From contig JAPWGK010000008.1 of NCBI GenBank assembly GCA_029641185.1, positions 434,001 through 498,000 on the forward strand: DNA of 64,000 nucleotides, written 5' to 3'. Shown one piece after another: positions 11,447 to 21,121 of this stretch (position 1 is its first letter; each line of letters begins with the position of its first letter). This stretch comes from Pseudofabraea citricarpa. Lineage: Eukaryota; Ascomycota; Leotiomycetes; Helotiales; Dermateaceae. Below the pieces are notes generated by a model, which was not told the DNA's origin, made no database searches, and saw only the letters and a list, made by a program, of their open reading frames with translations. The translations under genes and the position numbers were made by a program.

Positions 11447-12436
11447 TGCGCTTGATCTATTTCTGAAATATGCTAACTCAAGGTTCTGTTGCGTGAGTTC
11501 AAGTCTAGCGCGATGAGATAACTTGACGAGTGAGCGACCCGTGCAAGTGTTTCTATAGGAATGGTTACTGAGATGTAGAGAGTACACTAATTGCAATAAA
11601 GATTACACTCAGATAGGAGGAGGGATGGAAAAGAGCTGTGGGTTGCGTGGATGTGGAGGTGTTGAGTTCTGCGAGAAGTGGTGGTGATGTTGTTGATGCG
11701 TGCCTTCCCTGTGAATATTTAAGGAAACTACCATCGAACTAGTTGCAGGCAACAACCAACCAAGCCACCTGACTTCTGTCATGATTTGACACTTTGCGTC
11801 TCTCTTAACGACACTTGCTTTTTTATCTAGCGGATGATTTATGCGATATGACTTTATATTCTTTCAAGTTATTGGAAGGAGTATGCTGAGAGAAGGTCTC
11901 AATTCAAACCTAGTGGGTTTGTTAGTATGAAGAGATCTCCTTAGAGATTCTTTACGTTCTTTTGACTGCATGCATGGCATCTGTAACTTGTCAGAACCAT
12001 GGTTGGTGGATTATCTCATTTTGAGTTGTTTTTAACAGCCTGTCTAGCCTCGCATGAATCACCCGCAACCCAAGAGTTACAGTGATAACTCCTGGAGCTG
12101 TGAAGAACCCAGTTGGCTTTTGGATATGCATTGGTTGGGAGGGATAAATGGGCAGTATATCTTGTGCTTTCCAGTGGTTGTGCTTTTTGGGCAACTTTAT
12201 ACTTTCAAGTAGTTGTATGCTTGTAAATGATTATCAGGGGCTTGACAGTTTTGATTATCGATCATTCTATGCTCTTTGAAAAGTAATATACTCTCTAGCA
12301 ATCATTTGCTTTTCTTGCCATCACGCAAACTACTTCCGTCGCTTAATATTCACTCTTTCGTGGGACACGTTATAGAGTCGAATATCACCTCCCTTATACT
12401 TTAATATTTCTCGTCATCCGCTACACTACAACTCCT
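11447..12436. other. Divergent intergenic region between two SAP genes
   Basis: About 1.1 kb between two divergently transcribed SAP genes. Moderately AT-rich; no gene, RNA or mobile element recognised. Confidence 0.5.
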
Positions 12437-12590
12437 TCATCCTCATTATTGCGCGTCCTCATCATCGCGCAACCTTATCATCGCGCAACCTCATCATCGC
12501 GCAACCTCATCATCACATAACCTCATCATCGCGTAACCTCATCATTGCCCTTCGCACCGTTTGCACAACCTCAAACCTCAAACCTCAAAC
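12437..12590. repeat. 16-bp tandem repeat and 7-bp repeat in the leader of a SAP gene
   Basis: About six to seven copies of a 16-bp unit, catcgcgcaacctcat with small changes, run from about 12437 to 12550. Three copies of acctcaa (about 12568-12590) follow, ending at the ATG. Both probably lie in the 5' UTR of the gene starting at 12591. Confidence 0.85.
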
Positions 12591-13872
12591 ATGAAGGCCT
12601 ACTACAACTGGAATACAGACCTTCTCGTCAACGAGTGCACCAACCGCGGTCTGTCAACCGATGGCGACAATATTGAGTTGATGACGCGCCTTATCCAGCA
12701 CGACCGAGTTAAGCGCAATTCCATCACTCCCATCTTCAGCAACGACCAAGATGGCAAGCATCATATTGCTCACATCCAAGCCGAGGTAGAATCGCGCAAC
12801 GAAGAAGCATTCACCATCGTTTCTGCCAAGATCGCAGCAGCTCAGTCAGAATATAGCAAAGAGATCGCAGACAATCACAAATACCAAGATGAGGAGACGA
12901 AGGCTGTTCTAAGCAAAGTCAAGTGTTCAAACGCGGATGATCATGCTACTGCAAATGATCATGCTATCGCAGATAATCATGCTGTGGCTGCACAAACTCC
13001 TTTACCAACCACAACCATTGCCAGAGCCTTGGGTAGTGGAATTAGCAGCAAGGATGGAGAAATCAACCGGGTCTGTGGCAGCGAGGAGAAGTCAAAGAAT
13101 AAGCCAGCTGCGGAGAAAGCTAGAGAGACTGTGATTATCATCGATGATGATGATGATGATGATGACGGATCTATCCAGGTTACAAAGAAGGTATCTCAAC
13201 ACTTCTCCTTTTTTATATGTTAAGCGAGCTAACAGTCTTCAGGATCGTGCTTCTAGCGACAAACTCGACCTCCAGTCTAAGACAACCTTACCACCATCTA
13301 AAATTTGGAATACGCAAATCACGCAAGAGGGACAGCCAAAACCAGCATCGTCAGGATCTTCAACTGCACCACCTATTTTCGTACCTAAGATACAACGATT
13401 GTCGTCATCTGCACCACTTCAGTTCATATCTAAGACACAACCATTGTCGTCATCTGCCCCTCCTAGGTTCATACCCAAGCTGGGTTATGGAATAGCCGCG
13501 CCAACAAAGAGAAAGACCGACGAGGAAGCCGACCCACGAGCTCCTAAGATCCGTCGTGCTGGAGAAGACTTCGAGTCAGGCGATGAGCTCGACTTAACCT
13601 ATGTGGTTGACGATTCCCCCATTCAACATCGTCTCAGAACCCCATACATCCACGTCACTATTCCAGGCTACGAGACCAAGCTTGGCTATATGACTATGCT
13701 AGAATGCACGATGGCACAGTGCGAGCCCCAGGGTCTGAGAGCTGACAAGACTGGTTATTTCGTTATTTTCAAGAATACGCCAGCTGGTCGGGAGAACGCA
13801 AAGAAGTGCCATCGCGTGTACAATGGCAAAGAATGGGCCAACTCAAAGATTGTTACAGAACTCTTCTTGTGA
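12591..13872 (+). CDS. SAP-domain protein with conserved unknown C-terminal domain (paralogue of 21122-22201)
   Basis: Exons 12591-13190 and 13243-13872 are joined in phase across a 52-bp intron, giving 409 aa. An N-terminal SAP-like motif (LLVNECTNRGLSTDGDN, IELMTRLIQHD) is followed by a helical stretch. Then come a DDHA/NDHA/DNHA short repeat, a run of about eight Asp from a GAT microsatellite, and three imperfect repeats of the form F.PK.Q.LSSSAP. The last 110 residues form a domain shared with the gene at 21122. It is recognised by GDELDLTYVVDD, TPYIHVTIPGY, LRADKTGYFVIFKN and ENAKKC. The domain has a beta-alpha-beta-beta-alpha-beta look that could be RRM-like, which is inference. No function is known to me; a nuclear DNA/RNA-binding role is suggested only by SAP. 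Confidence 0.8.
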
Positions 13873-14387
13873 ATAGTCACAGGCTGCTTTGAGTTATTTG
13901 TTCCCAACATGTGTAAAGTATTTGGGTAGAGTCAATAAGGTCGAAAATACAGAAGCGACCTATGTGCTTTTTATATCTCTGTAGAATCAAGTAAGACCTA
14001 CCAATCTCTGAAATCTCGCTGCTAAGTGAAATAAGAAACAAAACAAGTGACAAAGCTTTAATTCCACTTTATTCTGTCTGGTATCCACCCATGCCTACCA
14101 GAATAGAACGGACATCAGACATGCTCACTCCATGTGTTATTGCAATGCAGCTTCTACCCTACCATGGTTTGGATTGATTTAAGCTTATCGAGTATGGGCA
14201 TTGGCTCGGGGGTATAGCTTTGTTGCCAGATTAAACACGAAAACAAATAGCAATCATAGGTATGCAGTAATGTAATATAAACAAATGAGAATGAACAAGT
14301 TTTCTAGAGACTATGTGTACAACAAGCTGCGGTATCTCGCATCATACACTTCTATGAACTCGATAGCGCCGCTCTAACATCCTTTAC
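13873..14387. other. Convergent intergenic region
   Basis: 3' flanks of the SAP paralogue and the MPP beta gene. Nothing else seen. Confidence 0.6.
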
Positions 14388-16026
14388 CTATGCATTTCTG
14401 CTCATATCGTTTCTAATTCTTTGGTAGTCCAGAAGTCCCTCGATTGAGCCAATTGCACTAATAGCAATATCTTGATCCCACAGTTTTCGTTGCGCAAAGC
14501 TCATAACATCCTTCTCGGTGATAGCTCCAACGACACGCTCAATCTCCTCTGGTGCCATGCGGCGTCCAGTGGTAATGATTTGTCGTCCAATATCCTCTGC
14601 AACAGCAGTTGTGCCATCAAGAGAAAGAAGGATAGAAGCCTTCAGTTGGGCCTTTGCACGCTCAACTTCGGCTTCTGTGACGTTGTATGATAACCGGGAC
14701 CATTCGCGGAGTGTGAAATGCACAAGATCGTCAATGCGGGTGAGCTTGTCAGTGACAAGGTAAATTCCCCAAAGTCTAATTATGTTAGCATAATAATAGC
14801 ACCGGAAAATTTGGCACTTACCCAGTGTCGCTATAACTTGTCGAGAAACTCATAAAGCTGTTGGCCAAATCATGCTTGTGAACAAAACCGCTGAGCTTGC
14901 TGCCCATATGAGGAGCATTACCCATGGCCTTGTCCCAGTTACCAACAATAGCTTGTGTAACCAACGCAGTGAAGTAATCATCATCTTTCCAGCTAACACC
15001 CTCTACAGCAATAGCAATGTTGGCAGTTGGGATGGTATCATCACGGATTCTGACTTCGGATCCAACAAATTCTGGCTTTTGCTTTTGAGCAGCGGCGATG
15101 GCGGAAGAGGTGGCATTGTGTGGTTCTGTTGGTAAACCAGCGAAATGCTTCTCAGCAAGTTCGACGAGCTGCTCGTGGGGAACGCCTCCAGCACCAACCA
15201 AAACCATACGATCAGCAGTGTAGTTTGTCTTGATGTAATTGACGAGATCATCCCGTTGGATGCTTTGAATGTTCTCAGCCGGGCCCAAAATTGTACGTCC
15301 TAGGGGTTGCCCTTGGAATGCGGTTGCGTGTAGATGATCAAAGACAACTTCCTCCAATTGCTTGTCAACCTCCTCAGACTCTCTCAAAATTACATCGCGC
15401 TCACGCTCAATGGCTTGTTGCTCCAGCTTGGAATTTTGCAAAATGTCGGAAAGAATGTTAACAGTAGCGGGTACGTCGGCATTGAAAGCCTTAGCATAGT
15501 AAACGGTATTCTCGCGCTGTCAAGAAAGATTAGCCCTGGTTCAACAGATCCGATTTCCCCTTTCATACAGATGTATAGGCGTTCAAGTGCCCGCCCATAT
15601 TCTCGATTTCCAACTCCAATTGATGCTGTGTTCGGTTGCTAGTACCCTGCAGTCAATGTCAGCCGTTTATCCCATGTTGGGACGACCAATTGATTCGTAC
15701 CTTGAAGGCAAGATGCTCTAAAAAGTGTGCTGTGCCATTGGTCTTGTCGGTTTCGGCTCGAGATCCAGCATCGATCCATACACCCACAGTCGACGTCTGC
15801 GCCCATGGAGAGTGCTCTGTGGCGATCTGAAGGAGTCAGCGATGGCGATGGCAGTCTGATGGGGACCCCTTACCGTCAGGCCGTTGGACAGAGTTGTTGA
15901 TTCTGTCTTCACGCCATTTTTGACCACAGGAGTCGCAAATCCTCGCCTCAATGGTGCTACAGCGTTAAGGGAAGCGCGACTGCGCAATCCCTGGGAGAGA
16001 TTTAGTGCTAACCGCCGGGACGCCAT
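14388..16026 (-). CDS. Mitochondrial processing peptidase beta subunit
   Basis: Five exons (16026-15874, 15826-15701, 15646-15569, 15516-14822, 14775-14388) all join in phase to give 479 aa, the usual length. The N-terminus is a basic, Ser/Arg-rich mitochondrial presequence ([19 protein letters not shown] ending LRRGFAT). The M16 metallopeptidase signature is intact: HFLEH (HxxEH zinc motif) in [14 protein letters not shown], with the downstream glutamate region [10 protein letters not shown]. With MPP alpha it removes presequences from imported proteins in the matrix; in many fungi it also serves as a core protein of complex III. It is transcribed divergently from the succinate dehydrogenase anchor gene 264 bp away, so the two may share control. 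Confidence 0.96.
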
Positions 16027-16290
16027 GGAGTTGTGATTGGGGTGGTAGTGAGGATGGACTTGAATTGAGGTGGAATGCCGGAGGTTGATGTCGTTGCTCA
16101 ACTTTGTCGAGCTCTTTTAGTTCGGCCAATCAACGCATCAATGAATTTTAAGAGTAAGCGGAAGGGAACGGCCTGGTTCCACGTGATTTTCCTGGAGTAG
16201 CCGAGGAACTTGATCCGAGACGTCAATGACAATCCGACCGCAACTTCTCATTCTTATCCTCCCATCATTGACCCGGTGCAGCAATTCATA
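16027..16290. promoter_or_regulatory. Bidirectional promoter between MPP beta and SDH anchor genes
   Basis: 264 bp separate the two ATGs. It contains CCAAT on the plus strand at 16126-16130 (ggccaatcaacg), the site type bound by the HAP/CCAAT complex that drives respiratory genes, and a CACGTG E-box at 16180-16185. The sites are visible; joint regulation is inference. Confidence 0.55.
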
Positions 16291-16993
16291 ATGGCCTCAA
16301 TTGTCCGCCCAAGTATGCTCCGCCAGGCTGGAACTGCAGTTGCAAAGCGAAGCTTTTCAACCCAGCTCACCTCCACTTTCCCCGCGGCCAAGAAGTCTGC
16401 CTCTTCGATCGTCTCAAGACCTGCTCTGCAGAGCGCATTTGCCAGAGATGCCCTTCCAAGTTCCATGCGCATAGCTGCGTTCCATGCCAGCGGCAGAAAT
16501 GCTATTCTTCCTAACCCTCCTCGTAAGCACTGAGGTTGACCCAATTCGAGTGTTTAGCTAACTAGTTCGGCAGAGGTCCTCGAGGGAACTAGTATGGGCA
16601 TCTTGAGTTCCATTGTTGGGTCACACTGACACATATCTAGTCAACGATGCTGCCGAAGTCCCGCACTCTAGCCCTACCCACGGTTCATATCACTGGACTT
16701 TCGAGCGACTTATCTCCGCTGGCCTCGTGCCCCTCACTATTGCACCATTCGCAGCAGGATCGCTCAATCCATTGACCGATGCCCTACTATGCGGGACTGT
16801 GTTGATTCATTCCCACATTGGCTTCCAATCCGTCATAACCGATTACCTTCCAAACTGGCGAGTACCAAAGGCGAAGAAGACAGCTTGGTGGGCATTGAAT
16901 GCTGCGACGGTAATGGTTGGAGTGGGCTTATATGAGTTCGAGACAAACGATGTCGGTGTCACTGAGGCAATTAAGAGGATTTGGACTGCATAA
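16291..16993 (+). CDS. Succinate dehydrogenase membrane anchor subunit (CybS, Sdh4 type)
   Basis: Exons 16291-16522 and 16641-16993 give 194 aa. The first exon is a long basic presequence (MASIVRPSMLRQAGTAVAKR onward). The second contains SPTHGSYHWTFERLISAGLV and three hydrophobic helices. Between them is the signature LIHSHIGFQSVITDYLP, whose His and Asp-Tyr correspond to the haem and ubiquinone region of complex II anchors. The protein anchors succinate dehydrogenase in the inner mitochondrial membrane and passes electrons to ubiquinone. The intron is 118 bp, longer than most in the window. Confidence 0.94.
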
Positions 16994-17760
16994 ACAGCTT
17001 GGAGGAGGTTGTACTTTACATTCGCGTGATATTATACTACTAGGAGACAAATGGGAGACTTTCAATTTTTTACCACGAGGTCAATATACTTGCCAAGATA
17101 AGGTCCGTGGACTACATGCTTCATCAATATATGTATTCTCATGTCGCAAATTGTATGATATTAGATAGTTCTTTATATCATCTACACCTTGCTATTCCTA
17201 ACAACCTGCCTTACAGAGCTGGATATATTTATACGCAAAAAAGTGTGTTCTAATACGAAGTCTCTGTTGCCACAAGTAAGGTAATGTTTGAAGTCACATT
17301 CTTTCGAATCTTATGACGGTGCGTCGTGAATGTCACAATGCTTGAGTTAGATCAAAGCTCTAGCTAGGAAAAGAAGAAGAAATGGCACGAAGTCATCCAC
17401 ACACGCAAAGAATGAAAAGACGAAGAAGAAAAAGCCAGAGGGATGAAAGAGGGTGAGGGAGGGGTAAAGAGGGAAAGAGAGAAAGCTGCGTAGCAGCTCT
17501 ATTAAGTGAGGTAGCTCTGTTGACAGAGCCCGAGCTGTGATTTCGAGAGAATGTCAACTTGAAGTAGTCGGAAAGCCTCGATGGAGGAGTAACAACGGAA
17601 AGTTGGAACACTCAAGATAAGATCCACGGGGGGTTTTTTTTTTGGACTTTCATTTATTCAAGTCGGTTTATATAAGCGACTACACGGCTACGAAGCAACA
17701 CTACCGACATACTCCACCATCTTAACATGTCTTACCAAGGCTATACTATCCATTGTCTTC
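16994..17760. other. Convergent intergenic region
   Basis: 3' flanks of the SDH anchor and acyltransferase genes. It has a purine-rich patch (17370-17480, agaag/gaaag words) and a T9 run near 17634. No gene supported. Confidence 0.6.
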
Positions 17761-19165
17761 TTATGAGATTGCCTCTCCTCTAGCAATGTGCAGCAAATTA
17801 TCCTCGACGTCCTTGGCAACCGCGTCGACCAGAGTCTCTTCAACGATACCTTCCTGCCATGTGACGCTGATTGTAAGGAGTCCCTCAGTCACGCTCGCCA
17901 CATTGAAGGCCATTGCAGTGCCCAGAACCATTCCACACTGCGAGAAAAGCAACCGTTCAACCTTCCATCTTGCGTCCTTGGACGGGTTCGTGAGACCGTT
18001 AATATTCGATATCTCGTAAGTGCCGCCTCTAGCTTCGCCCAGCTTTGAAGTAAAATACTTGTGCATATCCGAGACGTAACGCAGCAGTCCAAGAGGATTA
18101 TCGTTTGGTAGTTGGGCCAGCTCGGCCACTATGGATGTTTTGAATGCCCTAGCCACATCCCACACTTTCTCAGCCAACTGTTCAGACCCTGAAGGAACGT
18201 TCCGGATCTCAGAGATAGTTTCTGGACTATAGTCCGCAGACATTGCTGAAGTCTGAGAACACATATCATCTGTTGGAGAGCTGCCAGTAATAGCCCGCAG
18301 GGAATAGGGTGTCGATGTTGAGAAGCTAGAAGCTTCAGGCATTCTGAAGCTCAAAGATGTAACAATCAGACCATGAAGCAGGCCAGTAAGCGTAGACTTT
18401 TGTTCTCGACAAGCAGTAAGAATCGCGGGTACAGAGTCGGCTGGGATGGAGAAGACCTTGATTCGAGAGCTATACTCTTCAATGCTGGGGAGGGAACAAG
18501 GAGCGCCAGTCCAAGGTTGATTTTGAGCTGGGAATAGCCAAGCTGGCTTGATGGAACTCCAGATTCCTCGAAGGAGAAAGAGCCATGATATTTTCAGATC
18601 AACAAGTTGCTCGATGGAAGGAACAAGGTCAATAGAGCCAGGAAGCTTCAACACGCGATCGTTGAGATCGGGAACCTCTTTGATGTTGTTTAGCGCGGCT
18701 TGTAGTGTTGCATGGAAGACACGGCCGCTTACGCCATCGGCGATGGAATGGTGAAATGGGAAGATGATATCGATGGTCTTCTGCTTCTGCGGCTGTGGCA
18801 TCTCGGGCTGGACGACGATGACTTTCCAACCTGGTCGGCGATCCAGATCTGGCCATAATTCATTGTGCTGGGTTTCGAGAATCTTGTTAAAGCCGTTTTC
18901 ATACTCCGCCGCTGTTGACGCGGTTACTGTGCGGTACTCGATAGACTGATTCAAATCTATCGACTCCAATCGGACAAAAGATGGGTTGCTTCCATCCTCG
19001 TTAATAATACCGCATCTCAATACTGGATGCTTCAGTATAGTTTGCGCAACAGCCACCTCGATGCTATCAGATAAGTCTTCGGGACTTTCGCTAATGGCAT
19101 ATCTGGCTGTACATGCTACAGACCTGTAATATCCCAAGTTATGCCTTGCCGTTGAGTATTTTTCT
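17761..19165 (-). CDS. Alcohol O-acetyltransferase-like (AATase/condensation fold), first exon missing
   Basis: The readable part has about 468 codons. It starts with a family-like block EKYSTARHNLGYYRS at a plausible 3' splice site (ccggcag at 19165) and ends at TAA 17761. The acyl-CoA transferase motif HHxxxDG is present as HHSIADG, and a DFGWG-type region is not obvious. Such enzymes transfer acetyl groups from acetyl-CoA to alcohols or, in paralogues, sterols or other acceptors; the substrate is unknown. No in-frame ATG lies upstream before a stop. The only nearby ATG (MAMIRAL, about 19243) ends at a donor in the wrong phase. The usual N-terminal LRP-G-LE segment is therefore absent, lost or in an unseen exon. 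The gene borders an AT-rich repeat zone, so 5' truncation is possible. Confidence 0.75.
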
Positions 19166-19628
19166 CTGCCGGATGATTAGCTAGCTGAATCAAGACAAGG
19201 ATTATATTAGGGATATTTTACAGATTACCTAGCGCTCTGATCATTGCCATTTGAGCTTTAAACAAGTCTAAGACCTATAAGCTTAAATATTATTCCTTGA
19301 AAATCGCACGTTCGATTAAAGTTTATACTTTCGCAACTTGATAATACTATTAAACATGTAAAAGAAAGGGGGTTCTTAATCGGGTAATACGGAAATTAAA
19401 CAACGCCACTGTGGCTAAAGTACTCGTATATTAATAAGAACGAAAGAAAAAGAAAAAGAGATAAGAAGCGAACGAAGTATTCAAAAGAAATTCTCTCAAA
19501 TTTAATATAATTAGTTGTGAAACTAATTACCTGAATGAACATGCGCAGCGAATATATATAATACTACTCTACCAGTTAAGTAAGAAAGACAGAGAGAAAA
19601 AAAAAGGTTTGTGTGCTAACTTGCTGTG
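19166..19628. other. AT-rich region without genes
   Basis: Strongly AT-rich with purine runs (gaaagaaaaagaaaaagag near 19441). It lies between the 5'-incomplete acyltransferase and repeat copy 1. Confidence 0.6.
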
Positions 19629-19925
19629 TGTACTTTGTTACCAAGGTACAAGCTAGTATCCCCGCCTCGATTCCAAGTGAGGAACGCCTAGGCTATGGTC
19701 AAATGGAGGAGTGGGGCTGAGAGTACAGGCGCAAACCCAATCGTTTTTGTAGCGTGTACCCCCTCGCGTGCTCAGATGTTCGGTGGGGCCCTCACCTTAC
19801 ATGTGAGGCACTCGGGTTGGAATCAGTTGTTCTGAGGGTCCTGCGTAGATTTATGTACCCTTACACCATGGTCTAATTGAGTGAGTTTGCTCTTGTTTGT
19901 TAAACCCTTTTGTGTAAAATGAATT
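19629..19925 (+). mobile_element. Dispersed repeat copy 1 (possible LTR or SINE-like remnant)
   Basis: It shares long stretches with 20239-20583 in the same orientation, such as ggtacaagctagtat, attccaagtgaggaacgcct, ggctatggtcaaatggagga, agagtacaggcgcaaaccca, cctcgcgtgctcaga, actcgggttggaatcag and ctgagggtcctg. It has no coding capacity. The direct spacing (about 610 bp) fits two remnants or LTRs of a collapsed element, but clear TG/CA ends and target-site duplications were not found. Confidence 0.7.
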
Positions 19926-20238
19926 ATAACCTCCCAAAACGTGTGACTACGCACTTTATAATTACACGAGATCGGGCGCCATCTGCGAACACGGATATAC
20001 CACCCTATTATACTTATATATTTTTAGTTTTTAATAACAAAATAAATAATAATATATAATATAAGTTATAATATCCTTTAAAAGATTTATATATTACTAG
20101 ACTTCTTTTTATATTAATACTTAATAAAAAACTAAAAAGAAACGAGTAAAGGGGTAAAAGAAACAGGAAAAGCAAAGATAAAATAAAAAAAATAAGGTAT
20201 TTAATTGCTTTCTCCCACTTTGTTACTAGGGTATAAGA
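19926..20238. other. Very AT-rich spacer between repeat copies
   Basis: Nearly pure A/T from about 20010 to 20210. Such composition between repeat copies is what repeat-induced point mutation leaves in ascomycetes; this is inference from composition only. Confidence 0.6.
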
Positions 20239-20583
20239 GTACTTTGTGATTAAGGTACAAGCTAGTATTTCCCTACCTCGATTCCAAGTGAGGAACGCCT
20301 ATTCGGGCTATGGTCAAATGGAGGATGTAGGGTAAGAGTACAGGCGCAAACCCAAGCGTGTCATAGCGTGTACTCCCTCGCGTGCTCAGACGTTAATATG
20401 TGATACACTCGGGTTGGAATCAGAACAGGGTTCCTCATGAGGCCCTCCTAAAAGAAGGTTCCTGTATACTCTGAGGGTCCTGGTGTCGAATAGTACCCAA
20501 TTACACCGTTGGTGTCATTGCTCGAGTTTGCTCGAGTTCGTTTGTGTTTGTTGGCTCTTTTTGCGCAAAACTCTTGTAATTTG
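20239..20583 (+). mobile_element. Dispersed repeat copy 2
   Basis: Second copy of the repeat at 19629-19925. It carries an extra segment (about 20426-20475, aacagggttcctcatgagg onward) absent from copy 1, and base changes that are mostly transitions. No open reading frame. Confidence 0.7.
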
Positions 20584-21121
20584 CGCTTCTTAACTGAAGC
20601 AGTCTCGGTGAATATTGGAATTAAGCGAGGCCAAGTATTACTTTGCGCGCACCTTTTATGTTACTTAAATCTATTTATATACTTTTGATATAATGAAATA
20701 TATATATTATAATAATATGTTTTATTAAATAGTATTCTCTTATAGATTTTAATCTTATAATTATATTATTATCGTAAAATTCAAGTTACATAAATTGCTA
20801 AGCGAACAAACTGCCATCAACCTCACGCGTGGCTTCATAGCCAACTAAACATTCACTCTCTTTTATATTCAAGCTAAACGCCTAAGAGCACTTGATATTA
20901 AACACGCTCTATCCTCCTCGACTACGATCTTTCCACACACTACCACACCACCACACCACCACACTACCGCACACCGCACACCGCACACACACACACACAC
21001 ACACAGCGCGCGGATATCCTCTCCTGCTTTGGCATAATCCTTACATAACCAATACCACAACTTTCCTCACATCAAAGACCAGTCTATCGATCAAGATCTA
21101 AGCCCCAGTTGCATCAGAATC
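20584..21121. other. AT-rich zone and leader of the SAP paralogue, with (CA)n
   Basis: 20640-20810 is AT-rich. From 20935 the sequence turns C/A-rich: cacca repeats then a (CA) dinucleotide run at about 20986-21005. This probably forms the 5' UTR of the gene at 21122. Confidence 0.65.
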
